From assembly GCA_018053185.1 (NCBI GenBank), contig JAGPLX010000005.1, positions 1 to 64,000 of the forward strand: 64,000 nt of DNA, given 5' to 3'. Both the position numbers and the translations under genes were made by a program. Shown here piece after piece: positions 8,701-16,989 of this stretch. The DNA comes from Syntrophobacteraceae bacterium. Its GTDB lineage: Bacteria; Desulfobacterota; Syntrophobacteria; Syntrophobacterales; Syntrophobacteraceae. The notes under the pieces were generated by a model. It was given only the letters and a program-made list of their open reading frames with translations, did no database searches and was not told the origin of the DNA. Positions within the stretch are counted from its first letter, which is position 1, and every line of letters begins with the position of its first letter.

Positions 8701-10032
8701 TGTCCGGGCGGGGTTTTTCCGGATGATATCCAGCCAGATGCGCACATTGAGCAGGTGGGCGGGATTTACCTGCATTTGCCAGTGCTGGCTGACGCCCCCC
8801 AGGTTGGGGGTCTGAAACCCCATTTGGATGACTTGGCGCACAAAATGATCGATCAGGGCACGATCATTGGTATCGAGAATCTCCATGGCCACGGTCCGGA
8901 CAATCTGGAGAGCGGCTTGGGGATGTTTCTGAAGACAGCTGTTCAGGACCTCGAAAAGTCTTTCCAGGAGGTCTCGGAGCTTTTCGACGGATTCCCGGCG
9001 CACCCACTTCTCGATTTCAAAATTGATTTCCCGCAGGGTTTCCTCGTGGATTCCCTCCAGGCCCTTGGTTTCCATGATCCTCAACCGCATGAGCATGCTG
9101 GGATGAGTGTCGGACGCGGGGTCGTCGAAGGGTTTCAAAGCCTCTGGAAGGGTGCGGTATGCGCGTACAATGTCGTGGAAATCAGGGAAATCCAACATCG
9201 TGCCCACAGCTTCCCGGTCATCCTTGAGGGAAGCGATTTCTTCCTCGATGCGCCGCAGCAGGACCTTCCATCGATCGTGCCCCAGGGGGGAAACCAGATC
9301 GAACCAGGGAGCATCCTGCAGGGAGTGGCCGGTTTGCCGGGCGAGCCACACACCGGGGTCCTGTCTCTGGAGCCAAAACCGGTAACTTTCCGTCAACAAG
9401 CGATCCAAAAGTTTGCGCAATTCGAGGAAGGACGAGGGGATTTCCCACAGCCGGTAGAGCTTGCCCGCGAGGCGCTTCAAGGGATAATAGCTACCCATGA
9501 TGTGTTCGAAAAGGTTCGGGGGGAGCTCGTGAAGTCTGCCGAGATACCACCTCAGGATCCCTTGATGCATGGCGGTAATGCTCTCAAGCTGGATCGAAGC
9601 CCCCCCAATCCATTCCTCCTCGGCGGGTTGAGCCACCGTCTGCGGCATTTCCTCAACCACCTTGATCCACAGGGCAAGCAGGTGATCCGCGGCCAGGTTA
9701 CGGTTGGCGGCGCTTTCCGATTGTGTGAGGGCTTCCAGGAGAATGTGAGACAGGAGGGCCAGGATTCGTCCATTATTGGGATGGTGTTGAAACAGGCGCA
9801 AATTGGATACGCTGTAACGCCACGTCTCCTGGATGACAAACTTCCAGTTGCGAAAGCGGTGGTGATATTCCAGCAACAACTCATGGGCCTGCTGTTCCTT
9901 GCCAGCATATCCTTTCACCGCTTCCCGAAGGACTTCAAACACTTCAGGAATGACAACCTTGACATTTGTCAGATCCATGTTCCGGTTCAAGGCATCCGAC
10001 TGAATCTGATCCAAAGGCAGAACCTGGTTCAT
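5764..10032 (-). CDS. Giant PPDK-like protein: ATP-grasp and phosphohistidine domains, no PEP barrel
   Basis: The 1422-residue product has a recognisable C-terminal third. From about residue 933 there is a pyruvate-phosphate-dikinase N-domain (MGNKAYTLAKL, then SVRSGSAVSMPGMMNTFLN, the PPDK nucleotide-binding signature). Near residue 1355 comes the swivelling domain with GGATSHAAIVAHRLGK, whose His is the phosphocarrier. The protein ends about 50 residues later, so the C-terminal TIM barrel that binds PEP/pyruvate in true PPDK and PEP synthase is missing. The first 930 residues are predicted mostly helical and show no motif I recognise. The start is the ATG at 10032, with AAAGG seven bases upstream and an ATGA overlap with rimI; the more upstream TTG lies inside that ribosome-binding site. 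It may phosphorylate an unknown acceptor or act with a separate barrel protein; this is inference. Confidence 0.85.
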   Translation of the reverse strand: MNQVLPLDQIQSDALNRNMDLTNVKVVIPEVFEVLREAVKGYAGKEQQAHELLLEYHHRFRNWKFVIQETWRYSVSNLRLFQHHPNNGRILALLSHILLEALTQSESAANRNLAADHLLALWIKVVEEMPQTVAQPAEEEWIGGASIQLESITAMHQGILRWYLGRLHELPPNLFEHIMGSYYPLKRLAGKLYRLWEIPSSFLELRKLLDRLLTESYRFWLQRQDPGVWLARQTGHSLQDAPWFDLVSPLGHDRWKVLLRRIEEEIASLKDDREAVGTMLDFPDFHDIVRAYRTLPEALKPFDDPASDTHPSMLMRLRIMETKGLEGIHEETLREINFEIEKWVRRESVEKLRDLLERLFEVLNSCLQKHPQAALQIVRTVAMEILDTNDRALIDHFVRQVIQMGFQTPNLGGVSQHWQMQVNPAHLLNVRIWLDIIRKNPARTRTLLSALIVNLSLGGIYIRDTDLFQKDVSELLHAPIRPVYNLVKQLAKLFPVYFNQIGAEGQLRDVSTDIDEITGRADRLIHFLRKQSHVESNNVIVGFIEDIMAFWRTLDRNRIRDRVPPEIFEAVPTAGPLVEEVHRIFTAIFASRTIHHATDLLDLTESQIRTLIWSVPDVSERERQRAFLLIQLYQLLHEKYALSFKDLQVHLQRAAIIGLPNPAALMDAMNHPDPIVKLGATLDYLEELKDVVLNPSELKIQENIYYKRHIAVDIPSMYGSYNERKFDALGLTFRLENLANILFEEIIYSFNLSFITHATFFRIARVLPLFIRALEIDGITSNRLERQEELFQKAIEIRRFSHSQYMDIFRGFSEAIKQIIQTNYHAVHEGNLDLILKQLNDDSLIPRYRREGHGESATERTQRLSESFLRDLIAETFGLQYFDHFISSILTTLATQKEELSIELLDLLLSYDPEKTISMVYDPYPMCYDLIHMGNKAYTLAKLHNLGFRVPPAFVITTEYFRCRSVIESLNPPREDFEQRVMDYIGRLECEMGRRFACPQNSLLLSVRSGSAVSMPGMMNTFLNVGINEQIVEGLIAQTGEGWFAWDNYRRFLQSWGMSFGMQRNEFDAIMNHYKKRYRRQVKREFLPEEIRELALAYRQAILDRHIDFSEDPREQLFTAIRQVMASWHAPKAITYREIMGLSENWGTAVTIQAMVYGNLDTRSGAGVMFTHDPWTSEDKVSVVGDFTLGNQGEDVVGGLVKTLPLSEVQRLSQGERKEHSLETLFPKVYQHLVKIAKDLIYGQNWAPQEIEFTFQGDCEENVYILQSRDMSPRIRRRYPVFRTTERLHSAYVGSGIGVSGGALSGLAAFDLESISRLRKEHVEKPVILLRSDTVPDDIREISIADGILTGKGGATSHAAIVAHRLGKTCVVGFSRMRLWELDKKCTINGHVIHTGDTIGIDGRSGAVYIGYHEIEHVEIVN

Positions 10033-10598
10033 GTGCTTACCTTTGCGCAAGACGTGGGGGGCGGATTCAGGGATGCCGGTCTTCTCTCATCCCTGAGTTC
10101 GAGTTCCATGAGGATGGCCGATTCGGAAATTCCTCCGTAATAATTGGGGCGCACCCCCATCGTCCGAAAACCTAGCCGCCCATAGAGACCATGGGCGAAG
10201 GTATTGCTCTGTCGCACTTCCAGGACGGCGACCCGGGCGTCACGTTCGATGCCCGTATCCAAAGCGTGGGACAGGAGCTTCCTGCCGATCCCCTTGTGCC
10301 GATAGTCCCTATGCACAGCGACATTCAAGATTTGGACTTCGTCCACAATGAGCCAATAACAGATATACCCGACGGCACCCGGGGGTCGGTACCCGTCTCG
10401 GGCAACAACCACGTACGCGTAGTTCCTCCCCATTTCTTCCAGGAAACAGCGGGAAGACCACGGCTCGATGTTGCTTTCCATTTCGATTTCCATGACGGAA
10501 GCTATGTCTAGGGGAGTCATTTTCTCAAGATAGATCGGCCGGAAATCGGTTCCCACCCGTCGACCGGATCCTCGGAGCGTTTGAGCCTGTAATTTCAT
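10029..10598 (-). CDS. rimI: GNAT acetyltransferase, probable ribosomal-protein-alanine N-acetyltransferase
   Basis: This is a GNAT-fold acetyl-CoA-dependent acetyltransferase. The core matches RimI: EIEMESNIEPWSSRCFLEEM at the N-terminus, then VAVHRDYRHKGIGRKLL with the acetyl-CoA-binding loop R-x-x-G-x-G, and EVRQSNTFAHGLYGRLGF with the asparagine-tyrosine pair typical of RimI. RimI acetylates the N-terminal Ala of ribosomal protein S18. The frame is 189 residues; an ATG at 10520 gives a more usual 163, and neither start has a strong ribosome-binding site. Its stop overlaps the ATG of the next gene as ATGA. Confidence 0.85.
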   Translation of the reverse strand: MKLQAQTLRGSGRRVGTDFRPIYLEKMTPLDIASVMEIEMESNIEPWSSRCFLEEMGRNYAYVVVARDGYRPPGAVGYICYWLIVDEVQILNVAVHRDYRHKGIGRKLLSHALDTGIERDARVAVLEVRQSNTFAHGLYGRLGFRTMGVRPNYYGGISESAILMELELRDERRPASLNPPPTSCAKVST

Positions 10599-10668
10599 GG
10601 TTTGTCCAATTCATGTCCGGACACCCGGGTATCCACGGGAGACGCGCGCGGGCACATTTCAGAGCCGC

Positions 10669-11100
10669 CTACCTTTTGACGGGCCGGGACAAGACCTCGC
10701 TTGCCAGGGATATGTGTCGCCGACCGTACTCCTTGGCCAGTGTCGCCGCTTCCTGAAGCGGAAAGCCATTGCGGCAGGAAGCGAGTTTGATCAACATGGG
10801 AAGATTCATGCCGCAGATCACCTCGACTTTTGGTCCCAGCAACGACAGGCTGATGTTGGTAGGGGTCCCTCCGAAAAGATCGGTGAGGACCAATACTCCC
10901 TTGCCCTGATCCACTTCCCGGATGGCGTCCCTAAGTTGCCGGGTCATGGTCTCCACCGGTTGGTCGGGAAGAAAAGCAAGAGCTTTGCACGCCTCGAGAC
11001 GTCCGGCGATCAACTCGGCCACTCGAATCATTTCTTCGGCCAACCGGCAGTGGGACACTGCTACGATTCCTATGAGCTCTTTGGAGTGCTCCTCGTGCAT
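10669..11100 (-). CDS. PTS mannose-type EIIA component
   Basis: The 143-residue protein is an EIIA domain of the mannose (fructose/sorbose) PTS family. It shows the phosphorylatable His in GIVAVSHCRLAEE (His17), VLVLTDLFGGTPTN and the EVICGMNLPML segment. No EIIB, EIIC or EIID gene is nearby, and it sits 10 bases after rapZ. This is the usual Desulfobacterota arrangement of a stand-alone EIIA in a regulatory cluster with ptsN and rapZ rather than a sugar importer. It probably relays PEP-dependent phosphorylation as a regulatory signal; the partner is not visible. Confidence 0.9.
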   Translation of the reverse strand: MHEEHSKELIGIVAVSHCRLAEEMIRVAELIAGRLEACKALAFLPDQPVETMTRQLRDAIREVDQGKGVLVLTDLFGGTPTNISLSLLGPKVEVICGMNLPMLIKLASCRNGFPLQEAATLAKEYGRRHISLASEVLSRPVKR

Positions 11101-11110
11101 TCAGCTTCTC

Positions 11111-11983
11111 TTATTCCAGGTCCTTGTCGCGATGGAAGATTTTCACGTAATACTGTTTTTCCTTGAGTGCCGCGGCGATCTCTTGGGCAATGACCACTGA
11201 TCGGTGCTTTCCACCGGTGCATCCGACGGCGATGGTCAAGTATCGCTTTCCTTCTTGGAGATACTGAGGAATGAGCCTCAGGAGCAGGGTCGTGTAATCC
11301 TGGATGAACTCCCGGGATGCAGACCATTGGAGGACCCACGAGCTTACCTCGGGGGAACACCCGTTCAGGTTCCGGAGCTCCTCGACGAAGTGAGGGTTGG
11401 GAAGAAAGCGCACGTCCATGACCAAGTCCGCCTCGAAGGGAAGCCCGTATTTGAAGCCGAAGGAAAGGACCTGGATGCTCAGTCTCTCCTTTTCGCTCAC
11501 CACCCCGTAGGTTCGGGTGATGAGGGCCTTCAACTGGTGGACTGAAATACTACCCGTGTCCAGGATCCGACTGGCACGATTTCGAAGTGCCTGCAGCTGT
11601 GCTCGCTCATGGCTGATGGCATCGAGAAGAAGGGAATCGGAGGTTGCAACCGGATGTACCCTCCGAGTCTGACTATATCTCCTCTGGAGGATGTCCGCGG
11701 CCGCTTCCAGAAAAATGATTTCAAAACGGTACCCTGCCTCTTCGAGACTGTTGAAAATCTCGGGATAATCCTTGAGAAAGGCTCGTTCTCGGATATCGAT
11801 GCCCAAAGCAATCTTCCGAACATCGGGCATGTCCCGTTCGCACAGGCTCAGGAAACCTGGAAGCAGGGGAACCGGAAGGTTGTCGATGCAGAAGTAATCC
11901 AGATCCTCGAAGGCCTTGATGGCCGTGCTTTTTCCCGACCCCGACAAACCGGTCACCACCACGATGTGGACCCTTCTCTCCAT
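11111..11983 (-). CDS. rapZ: RNase adapter protein RapZ (P-loop nucleotide-binding)
   Basis: RapZ (YvcJ family) is a nucleotide-binding protein. In Escherichia coli it binds a small RNA and presents it to RNase E to control amino-sugar synthesis; in other phyla its role is less clear. The 290-residue product starts with the Walker A motif VTGLSGSGKST at residues 9-19, followed by AFEDLDYFCIDNLP. The C-terminal domain has the family signature GCTGGKHRSV. It lies between ptsN and the EIIA gene, as in many proteobacterial rpoN-hpf-ptsN-rapZ clusters. Confidence 0.96.
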   Translation of the reverse strand: MERRVHIVVVTGLSGSGKSTAIKAFEDLDYFCIDNLPVPLLPGFLSLCERDMPDVRKIALGIDIRERAFLKDYPEIFNSLEEAGYRFEIIFLEAAADILQRRYSQTRRVHPVATSDSLLLDAISHERAQLQALRNRASRILDTGSISVHQLKALITRTYGVVSEKERLSIQVLSFGFKYGLPFEADLVMDVRFLPNPHFVEELRNLNGCSPEVSSWVLQWSASREFIQDYTTLLLRLIPQYLQEGKRYLTIAVGCTGGKHRSVVIAQEIAAALKEKQYYVKIFHRDKDLE

Positions 11984-12219
11984 CCCGCCGCAAACTCCGC
12001 CCTTATGAATCCAATTCGTTCCAATCCCGGTGAATGCTACGGAGAAGCTTTTCCCGATGGCCTTTTGGGCAAGAGATCCAAAACCAAGGTAGTCCCTGGA
12101 AGAACCATTCCCCCCGTGCCGAAGGAGGACGGAGATGGACGCGGCACACCACCAACATGACCAGGAGCTCGGCAGCAGTTGAATTTCTCCCTTTGTACGG
12201 GAGACCGACCCTAGGAAAA
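11984..12219. other. Gap between rapZ and ptsN without a gene
   Basis: No reading frame here resembles a protein. In related clusters this position can hold hprK or npr (HPr), and neither is present. An 80-codon stretch on the minus strand continues from inside ptsN but has no family features. Confidence 0.5.
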
Positions 12220-12681
12220 TTAGAAATCCTCGTCTTCCTGCTGAATGACGGTGTAAATTTCATCCGGGCTGGACACACTTCCCAGTTTCTTCCGCACATT
12301 ACCGTTTTTCAACAGTCGTGCGATTTTCGCCAGAGCTCTCAGGTGGATCCCCGCGGAGGTTTCGGGAGCAACGAGAAGGAAAAAGAGGTGCACAGGTTTG
12401 CCGTCCATGGATTCGAAGTCCACTCCTCTCGTGGATCTTCCAAAAGAGAGGGTGAGTTGGTCCAAATCCTTGAGCTTCCCATGGGGAATGGCGATGCCGT
12501 CTCCGATCCCCGTGCTTCCCAAACGCTCCCGTTCGAGCAAAACCGCCATGAGCCTCTCCCGGTCCAGTTGGGGCTTATGTCTCACCAGCGCCTCGATGAG
12601 TTCTTCCAGTACCTGCCGTTTCGTGCTTCCATGGAGTTCGGGAATGATCGCTTGCTTGGCCAAGATGTCCAGAATCTTCAT
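12220..12681 (-). CDS. ptsN: Nitrogen-PTS EIIA protein
   Basis: This EIIA-Ntr-type protein has 153 residues. It starts with MKILDILAK and has the phosphorylation site GIAIPHGK (His67), a GVDFESMDGKPVHLFFLLVAPE stretch and LRALAKIARLL. EIIA-Ntr receives phosphate from PEP through EI-Ntr and NPr and regulates potassium, nitrogen and sigma-54-linked processes. The ATG at 12681 was preferred over the upstream start at 12777 because family members begin with this short helix. It follows hpf in the rpoN-hpf-ptsN-rapZ order. Confidence 0.93.
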   Translation of the reverse strand: MKILDILAKQAIIPELHGSTKRQVLEELIEALVRHKPQLDRERLMAVLLERERLGSTGIGDGIAIPHGKLKDLDQLTLSFGRSTRGVDFESMDGKPVHLFFLLVAPETSAGIHLRALAKIARLLKNGNVRKKLGSVSSPDEIYTVIQQEDEDF

Positions 12682-12760
12682 CAATGCTTCTTGCCCCTTT
12701 GGACGGGTTGATTCGGAAGCCCCGAGGTTTGCCTCTTTAGGCATCCATCCCGTCGCAATT

Positions 12761-13294
12761 CTATTTGAACGTTTCAATCAGTCCGTAATGACCGTCCTTG
12801 CGCCGGTACAAAACGTTGATGTGATTGCTGTGACGGTTGATGAAAACCATGAACTCCCCATTCGAGAGGTTCAACTGCATTACGGCCTCGTCCAGGTCCA
12901 TGGGTTTGGCATAGACCTGCTCCCTTCGAATGATTCGGGTCTCCTCCTCGTCCATCCCCCCCGTGACATCGGGCATGGTAGTAAGCTCTTTGTTGGTATT
13001 GGTGGGTTTTCGCCGACGAATCTTCTCCTTGCTTTTCTTGACCTGACTCTCGATGGTATCCGACAATTTGTCAATGGCGGAGTACATGTCGTCTGTTTCT
13101 TCGGTGCCGTTGAATCGTTGGCCGTTGGCGTCGATGGTGACCTCGGCAATGTGACGGAATTTTTCCACCTTGAGCACAATATGAGCCTCGATGGGTTCCT
13201 CCAGGTATTTCTTCACTCGAGAGATTTTTTCCTCGGCATATTCACGAAGAGACGGCGATGGTTCGATCTGGCGAAATGTCACACTGATTTGCAT
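12761..13294 (-). CDS. hpf: Ribosome hibernation promoting factor, long form
   Basis: Long HPF binds the 30S decoding centre and drives 100S ribosome dimer formation in stationary phase. The 177-residue product has the N-terminal S30AE domain (VTFRQIEPSPSLREYAEEKI, residues 1-100), a charged linker, and a C-terminal dimerisation domain (residues 120-177) with VMQLNLSNGEFMVFINRHS and GHYGLIE. The ATG at 13294 starts at MQISVTFRQ, the conserved N-terminus. The reading frame extends upstream, but that part overlaps rpoN and does not look like HPF. Confidence 0.95.
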   Translation of the reverse strand: MQISVTFRQIEPSPSLREYAEEKISRVKKYLEEPIEAHIVLKVEKFRHIAEVTIDANGQRFNGTEETDDMYSAIDKLSDTIESQVKKSKEKIRRRKPTNTNKELTTMPDVTGGMDEEETRIIRREQVYAKPMDLDEAVMQLNLSNGEFMVFINRHSNHINVLYRRKDGHYGLIETFK

Positions 13295-13361
13295 GGGCAA
13301 AAACCTCCACTGATAATTTAACCCCATTCCAATAATAGGGGAACCCGGACCGTTCGGTCCT

Positions 13362-14813
13362 TCACTTACCGGTCCAGAAAGTTTTTTTTCTTTTACTGGA
13401 AGGCAATATGCCCAATACCTCACGGTATTTCGCCACCGTGCGCCGGGCAATCCGAATGTTTTCCCGTTTGAGGATTTGGACAATGTCCTGGTCGCTGTAA
13501 GGCTTCGTCTCGTCCTCCTCGCGGACAAGCTGCCGAATGCGCTCCTTCACGCTTTCGGAGGCGACAGCCTCTCCAAAAACGCTATTTATGGAGCTGTTGA
13601 AGAAATATTTCAACTCAAAAATCCCGTGCGCCGTGTGCATGTACTTGCTGGCAGTCACGCGACTGATGGTAGATTCGTGCATCCCCACATCTTCGGCCAC
13701 ATCCCGGAGGACCATCGGCTTTAAATAGGCAATACCCCTCTCGAAGAAATCCCGCTGGAGCTTGACAATGCTCCGGGCTACCTTGTAGAGGGTCCTTTGA
13801 CGCTGGTGAATGCTTTTGATGAGCCAAGCCGCGGATCTCAACTTGTTCTGGATATAGTCCCTGGCATCCGTCGGCAGCACCGCCTCCTGGCTGAGGGCCT
13901 CCTTGTAATAGGAACTCACCCGCAGTTTCGGCAAGCCGTCTTCGTTCAGAAGAATCACCAGTTCCCCGTCGACGTTGAGGACGTAGATATCCGGGCTGAT
14001 GTATTCGATGGACTCTTCATTGAAGGCTCGCCCGGGTCGAGGGTTCAGGCTCAGGATGAGATCGATGGCTGTCTTGATTTCCTCGGGACTCCGCTTCATC
14101 GCCCGCACGAGGCCCTGATAGTTCTTGGTTTCGAGGTAGTGGAGATGATGTTCCACAATGGTGGCGGCAAGCTCGTTTTCTGGATGAAGGGTCTTTACCT
14201 GAATGAGAAGGCACTCCCGCAAATCGCGCGCGCAAACCCCCACAGGATCGAACAGTTGGACTTTCCTCAGAACCTCCTCCACGCGATCCTGGCTGGTTTC
14301 CGCCATTTGTGCGATTTCATCCACCGTAGCATCAAGATACCCATCCGTGTTCAGGTTTCCCAGGATGAGCAACCCGATGAGCTTTTCTTCCTCGGACATC
14401 TCGGAGAGGCGTAGCTGCCAGCCGAGATGCTCATCCAGAGAAGCCGGAGCCGTCAAACGGTGATCGTACGAAGGCCATTCACGGTTGGGGTCCGTTTCCA
14501 TGGCCACCGGAGTGCCGGTGTTGTACTCATCCAGGTACGATTCCCAATCAAAATCCTCGCGTATCTTTTCCGCTACTTCCACCTCGGAATAGGGCTCGTC
14601 CACTTTGGTTTCCGCCACATCCAGGTTTTCGACATCGAGGTTTTCTTCCTGGACTTCCTCAAGGAGAGGATTCGTCTCCATTTCCTGGTGGATGGTCTCC
14701 AACAGCTCTAAACGAGAGAGCTGCAACAACTTGATCGCCTGCTGAAGCTGAGGCGTCATGATGAGCTGCTGGCTGAGTTTCAATTGCTGTTTCAGTTCAA
14801 ACGCCGCCGCCAT
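13362..14813 (-). CDS. rpoN: RNA polymerase sigma-54 factor
   Basis: Sigma-54 directs RNA polymerase to -24/-12 promoters that require AAA+ activators. The 483-residue product shows the N-terminal activator-interacting region with LKQQLKLSQQLIMTPQLQQA at residues 6-25. An acidic region II follows (about 50-100), then the core-binding domain, a helix-turn-helix (RDVAEDVGMHESTISRV), and the C-terminal RpoN box ARRTVAKYRE. The gene is 12 bases downstream of lptB, so envelope assembly and sigma-54 are co-transcribed, as is common in Proteobacteria and Desulfobacterota. Confidence 0.97.
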   Translation of the reverse strand: MAAAFELKQQLKLSQQLIMTPQLQQAIKLLQLSRLELLETIHQEMETNPLLEEVQEENLDVENLDVAETKVDEPYSEVEVAEKIREDFDWESYLDEYNTGTPVAMETDPNREWPSYDHRLTAPASLDEHLGWQLRLSEMSEEEKLIGLLILGNLNTDGYLDATVDEIAQMAETSQDRVEEVLRKVQLFDPVGVCARDLRECLLIQVKTLHPENELAATIVEHHLHYLETKNYQGLVRAMKRSPEEIKTAIDLILSLNPRPGRAFNEESIEYISPDIYVLNVDGELVILLNEDGLPKLRVSSYYKEALSQEAVLPTDARDYIQNKLRSAAWLIKSIHQRQRTLYKVARSIVKLQRDFFERGIAYLKPMVLRDVAEDVGMHESTISRVTASKYMHTAHGIFELKYFFNSSINSVFGEAVASESVKERIRQLVREEDETKPYSDQDIVQILKRENIRIARRTVAKYREVLGILPSSKRKKTFWTGK

Positions 14814-14825
14814 TCCTCTTTCCCG

Positions 14826-15566
14826 TCAAGACAGGCTGAATTGATCTCCCAGATAAGTTCGTCGGGCAAGGTCGCTCTGAGCGATACTCATCGGTTCCCC
14901 GGCCTCGAGAATCTTTCCTTCGTGCATGATGTAGGCCCAATCACACACCTTGAGGGTCTCACGAACATTGTGATCCGAGATGAGAACCCCGATCCCCTTG
15001 TCCTTGAGAGATCGAACCAGCCCCTGAATCTCCATGACAGCTATGGGGTCAATCCCCGCAAAGGGCTCATCCAACAGAATAAAATCGGGACGGATTACCA
15101 GCGCACGGGTGATCTCCACTCGACGGCGTTCCCCCCCAGAAAGCCGGTCTGCCCGATGTTTTGCGAGATGAGCGATCTTCAAATCATCCAACAAGATCCG
15201 AAGACGCTCCCCCCGCTGTTCCCTGGTGAGGTCCATGGTTTCCAGGATCGCCAGGATGTTCTCCTCTACCGTCAGCTTACGAAACACCGAGGGTTCCTGG
15301 GGCAGGTAGGTAACCCCCTTCCTTGCCCTCCTGTACATGGGCATGGGGAGAATGTCCTCTCCGTTCAGCAGGACCCGGCCCTCGTCCGGCCGGATGATTC
15401 CCACAATCATGTAGAACGTCGTGGACTTGCCGGCCCCGTTGGGTCCCAGCAATCCCACGATCTGTCCCCGATGAACCTCCATGCTGACTTCGTCCACCAC
15501 ACGCCGCTTCTGGTAAGTCTTGGTGAGACCCTGGACAGCCAGGTGCTTGTCGGATTCCGGCAACAA
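14826..15566 (-). CDS. lptB: LPS export ABC transporter ATP-binding protein LptB
   Basis: LptB powers extraction of lipopolysaccharide from the inner membrane with LptF/G, which are not in the window. The 246-residue product has Walker A GLLGPNGAGKST, the Q-loop YLPQEPSVF, the ABC signature LSGGERRRVEITRAL, Walker B FILLDEPFAGIDP and the H-loop ISDHNVRE. It follows lptA after 3 bases, the standard lptC-lptA-lptB-rpoN order. Confidence 0.97.
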   Translation of the reverse strand: MLPESDKHLAVQGLTKTYQKRRVVDEVSMEVHRGQIVGLLGPNGAGKSTTFYMIVGIIRPDEGRVLLNGEDILPMPMYRRARKGVTYLPQEPSVFRKLTVEENILAILETMDLTREQRGERLRILLDDLKIAHLAKHRADRLSGGERRRVEITRALVIRPDFILLDEPFAGIDPIAVMEIQGLVRSLKDKGIGVLISDHNVRETLKVCDWAYIMHEGKILEAGEPMSIAQSDLARRTYLGDQFSLS

Positions 15567-15569
15567 GGC

Positions 15570-16148
15570 TCACTCCTTGCGGGAAGGATGAAGAACCGCC
15601 TGAACCGGTGTCGTTTCTCCGCCTTCCACCACACTACGCCCATCTGCCAGATACAGGGTGATCATTCGTCCCTGAAGCGTGTCCTGTCCCTGAGAAACCT
15701 TCGGTTGACCCAAAAGGACGATCTTGTCCTCCCGATGATAGTACACGGCCTTCTCCGCGGTGGCTATCTTCTCTCTCTGGGTGATCTTTACAGACCCTTG
15801 CACTTCAATCCGGTCGATCTGATCCACCATGGGAGTCTCCGAAGTCTTCGTCTTGCTCTTCTCCTTCTCCTGCACCCCGTAAACGGTCATCTGATCTCCC
15901 GTAATCACCAGATCGTCCTGTCGAACCGTCACGTGACCCACGAAATAGATGGTTTTTTCCTTTTGACTCACTTCCATGCGATCACTGGCAATGTGTAAAG
16001 GGGACTCGCTCTTGAGGGCTGTCTGGGAGGGGAGGGCCGGTTTCCTGTCCGCAGACCATCCAACGGAAGCCGGCACCAGGCAGCATGCTGCGGCGCAAAC
16101 CATCAAAAGACGGCATCGATGGAAGAAAAAAGTTCTGAGCTGGGTCAT
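15570..16148 (-). CDS. lptA: Periplasmic LPS-bridge protein LptA
   Basis: LptA forms the periplasmic beta-jellyroll bridge that carries LPS to the outer membrane. The 192-residue product has an N-terminal signal peptide (about residues 1-30, LLMVCAAACCLVPASVGWS). The mature OstA/LptA fold follows, with SPLHIASDRMEVSQKEKTIYFVGHV and repeated short strands (VRQDDLVITGDQMTVYG). Its start overlaps the lptC stop as ATGA. Confidence 0.9.
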   Translation of the reverse strand: MTQLRTFFFHRCRLLMVCAAACCLVPASVGWSADRKPALPSQTALKSESPLHIASDRMEVSQKEKTIYFVGHVTVRQDDLVITGDQMTVYGVQEKEKSKTKTSETPMVDQIDRIEVQGSVKITQREKIATAEKAVYYHREDKIVLLGQPKVSQGQDTLQGRMITLYLADGRSVVEGGETTPVQAVLHPSRKE

Positions 16149-16741
16149 GGGAGCCTCTTGGATTTGGTTGGGGGTTTTTTAGGCCCGAGAATCAGGGTCG
16201 CCCGGACACCGTTATTCACAACAGCCCGACTCTGAGGAATTCTGTACTCCCAACTGCTTCCCTCCAGTTCCACATCGGGTCCGGTAAGCCGAATGGGAGT
16301 CTCCGAATACACCGCCTGGCGCTCATGTTCATAGAAAGCACGATCCGTCATCATCTCATAAGAGCGAGGCAACCGGGCGTGTACCGAATTCCAGAGTTCG
16401 ATGTTCTTCGTTCCGGCATACAAGATTCCCTCTCGACTCTCCAGCCGGATCTCATCGCCTTCCTCGAGAAACAAGGTGAGATGAACGGATGTGAGCAGGG
16501 TCTTTTGCTGATCCTGATAGTATTTGGCTTCGGAAGCCTTCAAGGTCCAAAGCCTCTTACCGTCCTGCATCTCGGTGTATTCCATATCCGAAAGCCTCAT
16601 CTCAGCTTCCGAAGCATCACTGACCGGGACGATGCGATGATCCTTCTGCGTCTTGCCCTTCCAGATGCCCGCAAGAAGCATGGCGCTCAGACCCAACGCC
16701 ACGAGGAGAACCACTCCCTGGGTGAATTTGCGCACGAACAT
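16145..16741 (-). CDS. lptC: LPS export protein LptC
   Basis: LptC is the single-pass inner-membrane protein that receives LPS from LptB2FG and hands it to LptA. The 198-residue product has one membrane helix near the N-terminus (about residues 10-26, VVLLVALGLSAMLLAGI) and a periplasmic LptC-type domain with ASEAKYYQDQQKTLL and LFLEEGDEIRLESREGIL. It is weakly conserved, as usual for this family, but its position directly before lptA and lptB makes the call firm. Confidence 0.9.
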   Translation of the reverse strand: MFVRKFTQGVVLLVALGLSAMLLAGIWKGKTQKDHRIVPVSDASEAEMRLSDMEYTEMQDGKRLWTLKASEAKYYQDQQKTLLTSVHLTLFLEEGDEIRLESREGILYAGTKNIELWNSVHARLPRSYEMMTDRAFYEHERQAVYSETPIRLTGPDVELEGSSWEYRIPQSRAVVNNGVRATLILGPKKPPTKSKRLP

Positions 16742-16989
16742 CGTTGGACTCCTGCTGCCGGCTCAACGGGCATCTCCCGAAACACGTAGAAAGAGTGAAT
16801 CCCAGAGAATTCAACCAGTTGTCCGACCAACTAAGGTGGAGTCATCCATTTCTGATTTTTCCAGTCAAATTAACAAATTATATTTCCACTTACTCTAACA
16901 CGCGGAAGGAAACCTGTAAAGGCATATTCTGTGCCAGGAGAAAAGCTCGTAGGAGGGATTTTCAGCCTTCCGGCGACAAAAAACAAGAA
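16742..16989. other. AT-rich intergenic region upstream of lptC
   Basis: No gene is seen. The AT-rich core (about 16860-16910) has a minus-strand TATAAT that could be a -10 element for a secondary promoter ahead of lptC; no convincing -35 accompanies it. Confidence 0.35.

Noticed and set aside
12003-12219. Possible small gene between rapZ and ptsN (position of hprK or HPr)
   Set aside because: No His-containing HPr motif or kinase P-loop is present, and the frame runs into ptsN.
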